A stretch of DNA of 36,132 bases from Anaerosoma sp034007245 (GTDB lineage Bacteria > Actinomycetota > Coriobacteriia > Anaerosomatales > Anaerosomataceae): contig JAVERH010000007.1 in the NCBI GenBank assembly GCA_034007245.1, forward strand, positions 1 to 36,132, in the 5' to 3' direction. Below, one piece after another: positions 1-7,688 of this stretch. The notes under the pieces were generated by a model. It searched no databases and was not told where the DNA came from. It saw nothing but the letters and a program-made list of their open reading frames with translations. Within the stretch, counting starts at the first letter, position 1. Every line of letters starts with the position of its first letter. The position numbers and the translations under genes are program-made.

Positions 1-122
1 AGGCGCAGCGGATCGCAGAGGTCGCGCATACCGCACTCAGCGAGCCCGGCGAGTTTAGCCGGGGTCGTGTTCTTGCTTTGTCGATCGATCGGGTCGGGGC
101 TCAGGTCCTGCAGAGTGCGTGA
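1..122 (+). CDS. C-terminal fragment of an unrecognised protein (cut by left edge)
   Basis: Frame 3 is open from the window edge to a TGA at 120-122, giving about 39 residues ending in ALSIDRVGAQVLQSA. Composition and strand fit the neighbouring genes, but the fragment is too short to assign to a family. The other two forward frames run to stops without protein-like composition, so this is the best candidate for the upstream gene's tail. It might also be non-coding. Confidence 0.45.
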   Translation, partial: AQRIAEVAHTALSEPGEFSRGRVLALSIDRVGAQVLQSA

Positions 123-154
123 ACGAGCCGGAGCGATTTTCATGCGAAGCGTTG

Positions 155-175
155 GGGGATAAACTATACATCCCC
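155..175 (+). other. Inverted repeat between the upstream fragment and the phosphoesterase gene
   Basis: GGGGAT (155-160) and ATCCCC (170-175) form a 6-bp stem around a 9-nt AT-rich loop that contains TATAC, followed by TTT. It could be a short terminator for the upstream gene. The AT-rich loop could equally be a -10 element (TATACA, 165-170) for the gene at 226, but no good -35 is visible. The sequence alone does not decide. Confidence 0.3.
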
Positions 176-225
176 TTTAGTCCGCGGCCCTCTCGCGGTC
201 CGCATCCTCCGAAGACGGAGTTGCC

Positions 226-1062
226 ATGAACGAGAGCAGACCGGTCGTCATCGCACAGATCTCGGACCTGCACTGCGGTTCCCAGTATCACATCCCGAGC
301 CTTGCGACGCGCGTCGTCGATGAGATCAACGAGCTGCAGCCCGATGCGCTGGTCGTGACGGGCGATCTCACTGACATGGGTTTTCGACAGGAGTTCAAGA
401 TCGCCCACCGGCTCATTTCCCGCATGGAAGTCGAGCGCGTGATCGTCCTGCCGGGCAACCATGATGCCCGTAATGTGGGCGATCTCCACTTCGAGGAGCT
501 CTTCGGGTCGCGTTCCAGCGAACTGCGGTTCCGTGGCGTGCGGATCGTCGGCCTGGACTCATCCGAGCCCGACCTCGACGCTGGGCATATAGGTCGTGGG
601 CGGTACCGATGGATCGAAGAGCGCTTGTCGGAGCCTGAGGAGTTCAAGATCGTGGCGCTCCACCACCACCTGCTGCCGGTACCCGGCACCGGTCGTGAGC
701 GCAATATCGTCCACGATGCGGGCGATCTGCTGCGTGTTCTCAGCGGCAACGGGTGTGACGTGGTGCTGTGCGGGCATAAGCACGTGCCGTACGTGTGGCG
801 CCTTGAGGACATGATCGTCGTGAACGCCGGTACAGCGTGTTCGCACCGGCTACGGGGTATGACGCGTCCCAGCTATAACATCCTCGAGATCAGTGAGCGC
901 CGCGTGAAGGTCATCCTGAAGCACCCGTTCGGTGAGCCGGAGACGGTGGCCGACTTCGAGCGGGACCTCACGAGAGAGTGTATCTGGAGACCGAGTGGTG
1001 GGGGTGCCGCAGCGCAGGGCGAGGGGCCAGCGGCATCGGACGAGGCAGGGAAGAGTCGATGA
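226..1062 (+). CDS. Calcineurin-like metallophosphoesterase (CpdA/Icc-type)
   Basis: A 278-residue cytoplasmic phosphoesterase with all the metal-binding blocks of the calcineurin-like fold in order: ISDLHCG near residue 12, VTGDLTDMG near 44, LPGNHDAR near 76, LHHHLLP near 145 and CGHKHVPY near 183. This order matches the class III phosphodiesterase (CpdA) group, whose members cleave cyclic nucleotides or other phosphoesters; the substrate cannot be read from the motifs. CGGAG at 215-219 precedes the ATG. Its stop overlaps the next start by 4 bp (ATGA), so it is probably translationally coupled to the cDPG synthetase homologue. That context raises, but does not prove, a phosphoglycerate-related substrate. 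The C-terminal 20 residues are low-complexity Gly/Ala. Confidence 0.85.
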   Translation: MNESRPVVIAQISDLHCGSQYHIPSLATRVVDEINELQPDALVVTGDLTDMGFRQEFKIAHRLISRMEVERVIVLPGNHDARNVGDLHFEELFGSRSSELRFRGVRIVGLDSSEPDLDAGHIGRGRYRWIEERLSEPEEFKIVALHHHLLPVPGTGRERNIVHDAGDLLRVLSGNGCDVVLCGHKHVPYVWRLEDMIVVNAGTACSHRLRGMTRPSYNILEISERRVKVILKHPFGEPETVADFERDLTRECIWRPSGGGAAAQGEGPAASDEAGKSR

Positions 1063-2402
1063 GCAGGATCGTCGCACTGATCGATGGGGAGCACTACCCG
1101 CCGGTCGTACGCTTCGCACTCGATGAGTTGCGTCGTGAGCACGAGGTCGTGGCGGCAGCGTTCATCGGCGGCACCGAGAAGGTCGATGCCACAACGACCG
1201 GCGATACTTACGGTCTGCCGGTCGTGCGAGGTGCCGACGCGCGCGCGGCGATCGTCGAGGCCATCGAGCGGTTCACTCCCGATGAAGTGGTGGACCTCTC
1301 GGACGAACCGGTCGTCTCGGCAGCAGGCCGCTTCGTTTTGGCGAGCCTGGCACTCGCACGCGGTGTCGCCTACCGTGGGGCGGACTTCTTCTTCACGCCG
1401 CCGCAGGCGCGCATCGAGACGAAGACCCCGACACTTGCCATCATCGGCACCGGCAAACGCGTGGGCAAGACCGCACTGTCGGCCTACGTAGCGCGTACGC
1501 TCACGGCCGCCGGTCGCAGGGTCGTTGTACTGGCTATGGGGCGCGGTGGTCCTGCGGAGCCCGAGCTCATCTTGGGTGACGAGGTTGCGCTCACGACGGA
1601 GGATCTGCTCGCACTCGCGAGGCAGGGGGTGCACGCAGCCTCCGACAACTACGAGGATGCGGTCATGAGCCGGGTCCCCACTGTCGGATGCCGCAGGTGC
1701 GGAGGTGGTCTTGCAGGCGAGACCTTCTTCAGTAACGTGCCCGAGGGCGCGCGTCTGGCCGATACGCTCGGACGGGAGCTGATCATGGTCGAGGGCTCCG
1801 GCGCGGCGATCCCGCCCGTGAGGGCTGATGCGTCGCTGCTCGTCGTGGGCGCCCGGCAGGGCGTGCCGTACGTGCGCGACTACTTCGGGCCGTATCGTCT
1901 GGCACGCGCTGATGGCGTCATCATCGCTGGCGCCGAGGAGCTCCTTGTTGACGCGCATTCGCTGTCTGCGCTCGTGGCGGCGATCCGTGCGTTGCGCGAG
2001 GATATACCACTCGCGCTCACGACGTTCCGCCCCAGGCCGCTCGCCGATATCTCGGGTGCGCGGGTGTTCTTCGCCACCACGGCGCCGGCCATCCTTCTCG
2101 ATACCCTGTGCGTGTACCTCGAGGAGGCATATGGATGCCAGGTGGTGGCGGCGAGTACAGCGCTCTCCGACAGGGCGGCACTGCGTGCCGATCTCCGGGA
2201 ACACGCAGGGTCGTTCGATGTGCTCGTCACCGAGCTCAAGGCTGCTGCTATCGATGTGGTGGCGGCAGCGGGTGCGGAGGCCGGCGTGCCTACGGTACTC
2301 TGCGATAACGAGCCCATCACGCTCGGCGGTGACGGGCTCGATGACATGATCGGTCGTGCGTATCGACTGGCGCAGGGGCGCCACGGACTCAGGAGCTGCT
2401 GA
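1059..2402 (+). CDS. cpgS: Cyclic 2,3-diphosphoglycerate synthetase homologue
   Basis: A 447-residue protein resembling cDPG synthetase, which in hyperthermophilic methanogens uses ATP to close 2,3-diphosphoglycerate into its cyclic pyrophosphate. A P-loop, GTGKRVGKTA, lies at about residues 130-139, followed by the family-like MGRGGPAEPE. A paired cysteine motif, GCRRCGGG (C211, C214), and VEGSGAAIPPV follow. The ATG at 1059 overlaps the previous stop as ATGA; an earlier in-frame ATG at 978 lies inside the phosphoesterase gene and is less likely. The downstream gene is a 2-phosphoglycerate kinase homologue, whose product would be this enzyme's substrate, which strengthens the call. Bacterial homologues exist, but their in vivo product is little studied as far as I know. 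Confidence 0.82.
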   Translation: MSRIVALIDGEHYPPVVRFALDELRREHEVVAAAFIGGTEKVDATTTGDTYGLPVVRGADARAAIVEAIERFTPDEVVDLSDEPVVSAAGRFVLASLALARGVAYRGADFFFTPPQARIETKTPTLAIIGTGKRVGKTALSAYVARTLTAAGRRVVVLAMGRGGPAEPELILGDEVALTTEDLLALARQGVHAASDNYEDAVMSRVPTVGCRRCGGGLAGETFFSNVPEGARLADTLGRELIMVEGSGAAIPPVRADASLLVVGARQGVPYVRDYFGPYRLARADGVIIAGAEELLVDAHSLSALVAAIRALREDIPLALTTFRPRPLADISGARVFFATTAPAILLDTLCVYLEEAYGCQVVAASTALSDRAALRADLREHAGSFDVLVTELKAAAIDVVAAAGAEAGVPTVLCDNEPITLGGDGLDDMIGRAYRLAQGRHGLRSC

Positions 2403-3340
2403 TGCCCACGAATCCGCCCATCATCATCAAGGGCCAGAAGCACGGTCTGCCGATGAGCAAAGGTTTGCTCGCGCAGTCCTTCACAGCCACGGGTCTCAGC
2501 CCATCGAGTGCATATGTCGCGGCCCAGCATGTCCAGGATGGGCTTCGTGCCGCCGGCCGCTTCGAAGTGACGCTTGCCGAGCTGCAGGTAGAGGCTGCGC
2601 GTGTACTGAGAGAGGATGCGGACGAGTCGGTCGCTCGGCGTTATACGCGGCTCAACGAGATATCCAAGCGTGATCGTCCGCTGATCGTTCTTATCGGTGG
2701 CACCACCGGAGTGGGTAAGTCGACGATCGCGACGGAAGTAGCACACAGGCTCGGCATAACGCGTATCGTCTCAACGGATAGCATTCGAGAGGTGATGCGT
2801 GGTATCTTCTCTCGGGAACTCATGCCGGCCATCTATGAAAGTTCGTTCAATGCATGGCGCGGGCTTCGGGTTCCGGCTCCCCATGGCGCATCTCCGGTGA
2901 TCGTCGGCTTCCGGGAGCAGGCGTCCGTCGTGGCCACAGGTGTGAAGTCGCTGATCGAGCGTGCGGTGGTCGAGGGCGTGAGCATGGTTCTCGAGGGTAT
3001 CCATGTCGCGCCGGGTTATATCGACCCTTCCCAGTTCACAGACGCGTCGGTCGTGCAACTCCTCATCGGGGTCACCGATGAGGATGCGCACAGGAGCCAC
3101 TTCTACATCCGCGAGGTCCAGACCGAGGGGATGCGGCCCTTTGAGCGGTACCGTGCGAACTTCGACAACATCCGTCTGCTCGGTGACTACGTCGAAGACC
3201 TCGCGCGTGAGCATGGTGTACCGGTGGTCTACAGCAACCAGCTGGACCGTACGGTCGCCGAGGTACTGGAACTAGTCGTCGACGCGGTGATCCGCGAGGA
3301 CGAGGAGCTGATGCGGGATCCCAGCCATCCCGCCGGATGA
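2402..3340 (+). CDS. pgk2: 2-phosphoglycerate kinase homologue with N-terminal ATP-cone
   Basis: A 312-residue kinase. The first 90 residues resemble an ATP-cone regulatory domain (IIIKGQKHGLPMSKGLLAQS onward). A P-loop, GGTTGVGKST, follows at about 99-108, with STDSIREVMRG shortly after and a conserved-looking LEGIHVAPG further on. This domain order is that of 2-phosphoglycerate kinase, which phosphorylates 2-phosphoglycerate to 2,3-diphosphoglycerate. Its ATG shares one base with the previous stop (TGATG), so it is likely coupled to cpgS. Together they would make cDPG from a glycolytic intermediate. Some bacterial relatives have unproven substrates, so the reaction is assigned by family and context. 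Confidence 0.85.
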   Translation: MPTNPPIIIKGQKHGLPMSKGLLAQSFTATGLSPSSAYVAAQHVQDGLRAAGRFEVTLAELQVEAARVLREDADESVARRYTRLNEISKRDRPLIVLIGGTTGVGKSTIATEVAHRLGITRIVSTDSIREVMRGIFSRELMPAIYESSFNAWRGLRVPAPHGASPVIVGFREQASVVATGVKSLIERAVVEGVSMVLEGIHVAPGYIDPSQFTDASVVQLLIGVTDEDAHRSHFYIREVQTEGMRPFERYRANFDNIRLLGDYVEDLAREHGVPVVYSNQLDRTVAEVLELVVDAVIREDEELMRDPSHPAG

Positions 3341-3355
3341 GAGGACGCACGGTAG

Positions 3356-4018
3356 ATGAAGTTCTTCCTGGATACTGCAAACCTTGCCGACATCGAAGAG
3401 GCCGCCTCGTGGGGTCTGCTCTCCGGTGTGACTACCAACCCGTCATTGTATGCGCGTGAGGGTGGCTCGCTTGCCGACTTCCATGCGCATATCAAGCGGA
3501 TCTGCGAGATCTGCGATGGGCCTGTCTCGGCCGAGACCGTCGGCCTGAAGCGCGATGAGATCGTCGCCGAGGGTGAGACGCTGGCGGCGCTCGCCCCCAA
3601 CGTGGTCGTCAAGGTGCCTGTCATGCCTGAAGGGCTCGCTGCCACCAAGGCGCTTGCGGACAGGGGGATCGACGTCAACATGACACTGTGTTTCACGGTT
3701 CCGCAGGCGCTCATGGCTGCACGTGCCGGTGCCCGGTACGTGAGTCCGTTCATCGGCCGGTTCGACGACATCTCCGAGGACGGCCTTGAGCATCTCGGTA
3801 ACATGATCGCTGCTCTCAACAACTATGATTTCGGCCATCCGGTCGAGGTCATCGCGGCGTCGATCCGGCACAACCAGCACGTCGTGGCGGCAGCACTCAT
3901 GGGTGCAGATATCGCCACGGTGCCGTTTTCGGTACTACAGAAGCTTGTGAAGCACCCCCTGACCGATCGTGGCCTGGAGACATTTCTGGCCGACTGGGAG
4001 AAGGTGAAGAACGCGTGA
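3356..4018 (+). CDS. tal: Transaldolase, small TalC/FSA-like type
   Basis: A 220-residue single-domain aldolase, the usual length for the short transaldolase group. The start reads MKFFLDTANLADI, TTNPSL lies near residue 26, and the Schiff-base lysine is in VVVKVPV (K86). It transfers dihydroxyacetone units in the non-oxidative pentose phosphate pathway; some members act as fructose-6-phosphate aldolases, which the sequence does not exclude. It follows pgk2 after 15 nt and its stop overlaps the GTG start of rho by 3 bp, so it joins the two gene blocks. RpiB of the same pathway is encoded at 10363. Confidence 0.93.
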   Translation: MKFFLDTANLADIEEAASWGLLSGVTTNPSLYAREGGSLADFHAHIKRICEICDGPVSAETVGLKRDEIVAEGETLAALAPNVVVKVPVMPEGLAATKALADRGIDVNMTLCFTVPQALMAARAGARYVSPFIGRFDDISEDGLEHLGNMIAALNNYDFGHPVEVIAASIRHNQHVVAAALMGADIATVPFSVLQKLVKHPLTDRGLETFLADWEKVKNA

Positions 4019-5367
4019 GTGCACGTCCCCGCAAGAGAGGCCGCCGCGGTAGCGGTCAACAGCCCCAAGAGGTCAAGCCCTCGGTGACCCGTGAGGAGCT
4101 TGCCACCAAGACCGTTGCAGAGCTGCGCGCTATGGCAGCCGAGCTGGAGCTCAACATCAAGGCGCTCAAGAAGAAGGATGAGATCGTCGGGGCCGTCTAT
4201 GAGGCCAAGGTGAAGGCCGAGGGTTTCGTGGAGATCCGTGGCATCCTGGACGTTCTTCCGGAGGGTTACGGGTTCATCCGTACGGGCGGCTATCTGCCTG
4301 GTGACAACGACATCTACTGTTCGATGTCGGTCATCCGTCGGGCCGATCTGCGTCGTGGTGACATGGTCAAGGGCCAGGTGCGCCCACCTAAGGAGTCCGA
4401 GAAGTACCCCGCACTCACTAAGCTCATGTCGGTCAACGGCAAGACTCTCGAGGAGTCCCGTAGCCGTAAGAACTTCCGCGACCTTGTTCCGGTCTATCCG
4501 GACGATCGTTTGCGTCTCGAGCACGGCGACAAGGAGATCACCGCACGGGTGATCGACCTTGTGGCTCCCATCGGTAAGGGGCAGCGTGGTCTGATCGTCT
4601 CTCCGCCGAAGGCTGGTAAGACGACAGTCCTGAAGGACGTTGCTGCGGCGATCAGTGCAAACAATCCCGAGGTGCATCTCATGTGTCTGCTCGTGGACGA
4701 GCGGCCTGAAGAGGTCACCGATATGGAGCGTTCGATCAAGGGCGAGGTCGTCTCATCGACCTTCGATATGCCGAGTGAGAACCATATCGCTGTGGCCGAA
4801 CTCGTCATGGAGCGCGCGAAGCGCCTTGTCGAGGCCGGTTACGACGTTGTCATCCTGCTCGACTCGATCACCCGTCTGGCCCGAGCCTACAACCTGGCCA
4901 CACCGGCGAGCGGTCGTATCCTCTCCGGTGGTGTGGACTCCACAGCGCTCTATCCGCCCAAGAAGTTCTTTGGAGCGGCACGTAACATCGAGAACGGCGG
5001 CTCGCTCACCATCCTCGCGACCGCACTCATCGATACGGGATCCAAGATGGACGAGGTGATCTTCGAGGAGTTCAAGGGCACCGGTAACATGGAGCTCCGA
5101 CTCGATCGCAAGCTCGCCGACCGCCGCATCTTCCCGGCGATCGACGTCATCACATCCGGTACGCGTAAAGAAGAGCTCATCCTCTCGCAGATGGAGGCAC
5201 CGTTCGTCTGGGGGCTCCGTCGCATCCTGCACGGAATCGACTCCACCGAGCGAGCCATGGACATGCTCATCAAGGGCCTCAAGCAGACGAAGTCCAACAC
5301 CGAGTTCCTAACGAAGATGGCGAAGAGTGCCAGTGAGAAGCGAACCACGAACGGCGGCGATCTCTGA
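4015..5367 (+). CDS. rho: Transcription termination factor Rho
   Basis: A 450-residue hexameric RNA helicase that ends transcription on unstructured RNA. Visible parts in order: a basic N-terminal tail, a SAP-like Rho_N region (residues 20-65), a cold-shock-like RNA-binding domain with GYGFIRTGGYLPGDNDIY near 83-100, Walker A PPKAGKTT near 198-205, VDERPEEVTDM, Walker B-like VVILLDSITR, and the GGVDSTALYPPKKFFGAARN loop. It starts with GTG inside the tal stop. It lacks the long inserted acidic/basic N-terminal region of many high-GC actinobacterial Rho proteins. The rho-rpmE-prfA order is conserved in Gram-positive bacteria. Confidence 0.97.
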   Translation: MSARPRKRGRRGSGQQPQEVKPSVTREELATKTVAELRAMAAELELNIKALKKKDEIVGAVYEAKVKAEGFVEIRGILDVLPEGYGFIRTGGYLPGDNDIYCSMSVIRRADLRRGDMVKGQVRPPKESEKYPALTKLMSVNGKTLEESRSRKNFRDLVPVYPDDRLRLEHGDKEITARVIDLVAPIGKGQRGLIVSPPKAGKTTVLKDVAAAISANNPEVHLMCLLVDERPEEVTDMERSIKGEVVSSTFDMPSENHIAVAELVMERAKRLVEAGYDVVILLDSITRLARAYNLATPASGRILSGGVDSTALYPPKKFFGAARNIENGGSLTILATALIDTGSKMDEVIFEEFKGTGNMELRLDRKLADRRIFPAIDVITSGTRKEELILSQMEAPFVWGLRRILHGIDSTERAMDMLIKGLKQTKSNTEFLTKMAKSASEKRTTNGGDL

Positions 5368-5397
5368 TTGCTGCGCGCGTAGAGCGCGTGCTATGAT
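5368..5397 (+). promoter_or_regulatory. Candidate sigma-70-type promoter for rpmE
   Basis: TTGCTG (5368-5373) and TATGAT (5392-5397) are separated by 18 bp, directly after the rho stop codon. The predicted transcript would start near 5404, just before the leader hairpin at 5413. Confidence 0.6.
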
Positions 5398-5412
5398 TCG
5401 CGAGCTGTCCTC

Positions 5413-5435
5413 GCACCTGGTCGGAAACCAGGTGC
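5413..5435 (+). promoter_or_regulatory. Leader hairpin upstream of rpmE
   Basis: GCACCTGGT (5413-5421) and ACCAGGTGC (5427-5435) form a perfect 9-bp stem with a 5-nt loop. No T-tract follows, so it is not a standard terminator. It lies between the promoter and the GGAGGT ribosome site of rpmE. L31 genes are autoregulated in some bacteria, so this could be a repressor-binding leader, or a 5' stabilising hairpin. Confidence 0.55.
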
Positions 5436-5456
5436 ATACATACGGAGGTCCTCAAA

Positions 5457-5858
5457 GTGCGCAGTGGTATACATCCTGATTATGTCGAAGCGAAGGTCAT
5501 CTGTTCGTGTGGCGAGTCCTTCATGACTCGCTCGACCAAGCCCGAGCTCCGCATCGAGCTCTGCTCCAAATGCCACCCCTTCTATACCGGTACTCAGAAG
5601 CTCGTCGATACCGGTGGTCGCGTGCAGCGTTTCTCCGACAAGTTCGGTAACGCCGCCGCTGCAGTCGCCGAGAAGGAAGCCGCTGCTCGCGAAGCTCGTC
5701 AGAAGGCTGCCGAAGAGGCGGCACTCGTGGCTCGTGAAGCGAAGGCCAAGAAGGACTCCACCAAAGTCGAGCGTACCGCCAAAGTCGAGGTCGCGGCTGC
5801 GGTCGAGAGCGGCGAGGCTGCTGCAGACGTAGTGGAAGAGGCCCCTACGGCCGAGTAG
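5457..5858 (+). CDS. rpmE: Ribosomal protein L31 with a long Ala/Lys/Glu tail
   Basis: The first 65-70 residues are a complete zinc-type (C+) L31, with CSCGESF (two Cys) and LCSKCHPF (CxxC) as metal ligands and HPFYTGTQK as the family signature. L31 sits on the large subunit and bridges to the small one. The protein continues for about 65 further residues of Ala, Glu and Lys, likely helical, which doubles the usual length of about 70. The start is GTG at 5457 with GGAGGT 8 nt upstream. The tail has no frameshift sign and ends in a single stop, so it looks genuine. Confidence 0.95.
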   Translation: MRSGIHPDYVEAKVICSCGESFMTRSTKPELRIELCSKCHPFYTGTQKLVDTGGRVQRFSDKFGNAAAAVAEKEAAAREARQKAAEEAALVAREAKAKKDSTKVERTAKVEVAAAVESGEAAADVVEEAPTAE

Positions 5859-5890
5859 GTACTCCACGGAGCTACGAACGCGTTATCATC

Positions 5891-5916
5891 AGGAAGGCGG
5901 GAAACCCCGCCTTCCT
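5891..5916 (+). terminator. Strong hairpin after rpmE / in the thyX leader
   Basis: AGGAAGGCGGG (5891-5901) and CCCGCCTTCCT (5906-5916) form a perfect 11-bp stem with an AAAC loop. Only GTGTTAT follows, so the T-tract is poor. It may terminate rpmE transcription. A TATCAT hexamer at 5884-5889 just before it would also make it a 5' leader hairpin for thyX, which starts 19 nt downstream. Confidence 0.6.
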
Positions 5917-5935
5917 GTGTTATCGGAGGCACTCA

Positions 5936-6619
5936 GTGGACGTGAGGTTGCTCAGCCATACGCCGGATCCGGAGCGGGCGATCGCCGCAGCTGCGCGGTT
6001 GTGTTACGCGCCTGTCGGTGCCGCTGAGCTGACGGAGACCATGTCCGCAGACGCGGTGCGCCGCGTCCTCAAGACGATCATCACCTCCGGCCACACCTCC
6101 GCGCTCGAGCACGCCAGCTACACCTTCGCGATCGACGGTGTGAGCCGCGCGCTCACGCACCAGCTTGTGCGGCATCGTCTCGCGAGTTATAACCAGCAGT
6201 CCCAGCGGTACGTGACCTACGCCGATGAGCCGTCGTTCGTGACGCCGCCGTCGGTGGCAGCGGATCCTGGAGCAGCTGCCCGTTTTGCCGAGGCGACCCG
6301 CGCAGCGTTCGACGCATATCGGGCACTCCTGAACGCGGGCGTTGCCGCCGAGGACGCTCGTTACCTGCTGCCCAACGCCATGGAAACGAAGATCGTCGTC
6401 ACTATGAACATCCGGGAGCTACTGCACTTCTTCGAGCTCCGTTGCTGCAAGCGCGCGCAATGGGAGATTCGCGATTTAGCGCTGGCGATGCTCGCACTGG
6501 CCGAGCCGACAGCCCCCTACATCTTCATGGATGCGGGTGCATCGTGTCGTCGTGGGCCGTGCCGTGAGGGCGCGATGACCTGCGGTGATCCGTACCCCAA
6601 GGCCTCAAAACGGGAGTGA
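5936..6619 (+). CDS. thyX: Flavin-dependent thymidylate synthase
   Basis: A 227-residue ThyX, which makes dTMP from dUMP using methylene-tetrahydrofolate and reduced FAD without producing dihydrofolate. The diagnostic RHRx7S motif is RHRLASYNQQS at residues 79-89; AMETKIVVTMNIRELLHFF and a C-terminal CRRGPCREG are also family features. The start is GTG at 5936 with CGGAGG 7 nt upstream. The gene sits between rpmE and the DUF1385 gene, inside an otherwise conserved translation cluster. dCMP deaminase at 12749 would help supply dUMP, and GlyA at 10825 would supply methylene-folate. Confidence 0.97.
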   Translation: MDVRLLSHTPDPERAIAAAARLCYAPVGAAELTETMSADAVRRVLKTIITSGHTSALEHASYTFAIDGVSRALTHQLVRHRLASYNQQSQRYVTYADEPSFVTPPSVAADPGAAARFAEATRAAFDAYRALLNAGVAAEDARYLLPNAMETKIVVTMNIRELLHFFELRCCKRAQWEIRDLALAMLALAEPTAPYIFMDAGASCRRGPCREGAMTCGDPYPKASKRE

Positions 6620-6621
6620 CT

Positions 6622-7611
6622 ATGTCTGAAAACTGCACGATCCACCCCACGCATATCGGCGGTCAGGCGCTGCTCGAGGGCATCATGATGCGCGGCAAGT
6701 ACAACTGGGCGGTCGCAGTGCGCGAACCGTCTGGTGATATCTATACCGAGGAGCACGACCTCATCTCGGCCAAGGACAAGCATGCGTGGCTGCAGTGGCC
6801 GATCATCCGTGGCGTGTGGGGTTTTTACGAGACGATGCTGCTTGCCGTGAAGGCGTTCACTATCTCGGCGGAGCACTCCGGCGAGAGCGAGGAGGAACAG
6901 CTCGACAGCAAGGAGATCTCGTTCGCGATGCTTGGCGGTCTCGCGCTGGCGGTCGGGCTTTTCATCGTGTTGCCTGCAGTGGTGACCAACCTGATCATCG
7001 GTAGCTCTGTGGACAAGCCGCTCCTCTGGAACGTTGTCGACGGCGTGATGCGTCTGGTCGCGTTCTTTCTTTACATCTGGGCAGTGAGCCGCATGAAAGA
7101 GATCCACCGGGTATTCCGGTATCACGGCGCGGAGCACAAGACGATCCATGCATTCGAGCGCCGACTGCCGCTCGTACCGGAGGTCATCCAGAAGTACACG
7201 ACACTGCATGTCCGCTGCGGGACATCGTTCCTGCTCATGGTGATGGTCGTCGCGATCGTCGTATTCTCGCTCGTGCCCGGTAAGGCGATCCTTGCTGCAT
7301 GGGGCGTCAGCGGCACGATATGGGTGCTGTTGTTCAACATCGGTATACGCTTACTGCTCTTGCCGCTCATCGCGGGCATCGCATATGAGATCACCGTGAA
7401 GTGGGCGGGCTCGCGTCCCGACAACCCACTCGTGAAGGTGCTGCTGTGGCCGGGACTGCAGATGCAGCGTATGACGACCGCTGAGCCAGATGATTCGATG
7501 ATCGAGGTCGCGGTTGCGGCTATGAGTCTCGTGATAGCACGCGAAGATGCCGAGGAAGCCACTCGTAGTGATGCGGTCTGCACACCGCTCCCGCTACCGG
7601 AGGTCGACTGA
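6622..7611 (+). CDS. DUF1385 multi-pass membrane protein (YqhQ-like)
   Basis: About 329 residues. The N-terminus has the family signature GGQALLEGIMMRG, and the centre has RYHGAEHKTIHAFE followed by HVRCGTSFL. Hydrophobic stretches near residues 105-130, 140-160, 205-225 and 230-260 suggest at least four membrane segments. The molecular role of DUF1385 is not established. I chose the ATG at 6622 because GGGAG at 6612-6616 spaces correctly; a GTG at 6616 overlaps that ribosome site. Its position just before prfA and prmC is typical for the family in Gram-positive bacteria. Confidence 0.9.
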   Translation: MSENCTIHPTHIGGQALLEGIMMRGKYNWAVAVREPSGDIYTEEHDLISAKDKHAWLQWPIIRGVWGFYETMLLAVKAFTISAEHSGESEEEQLDSKEISFAMLGGLALAVGLFIVLPAVVTNLIIGSSVDKPLLWNVVDGVMRLVAFFLYIWAVSRMKEIHRVFRYHGAEHKTIHAFERRLPLVPEVIQKYTTLHVRCGTSFLLMVMVVAIVVFSLVPGKAILAAWGVSGTIWVLLFNIGIRLLLLPLIAGIAYEITVKWAGSRPDNPLVKVLLWPGLQMQRMTTAEPDDSMIEVAVAAMSLVIAREDAEEATRSDAVCTPLPLPEVD

Positions 7612-7635
7612 TATGTACGACCATCCCTCTGGCGC

Positions 7636-7662
7636 TTGGCCGGGGGAGTGCTACGCTATAAT
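7636..7662 (+). promoter_or_regulatory. Candidate promoter for the prfA-prmC-tsaC run
   Basis: TATAAT (7657-7662) is a perfect -10 element. A TTGGCC at 7636-7641 gives a 15-bp spacer, or CTTGGC one base earlier gives 16, so the -35 is weak. It lies in the only gap of the prfA region, 26 nt upstream of the prfA ATG. Confidence 0.6.
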
Positions 7663-7688
7663 TACCTGTAACGAAGGGCGCACTATCT

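Noticed and set aside
873..2384. Long minus-strand open frame of 503 codons opposite the cDPG synthetase gene
   Set aside because: It mirrors a well-supported plus-strand gene, has an Arg/His-rich composition with no family motif, and no ribosome site. High-GC genes often leave such shadows.
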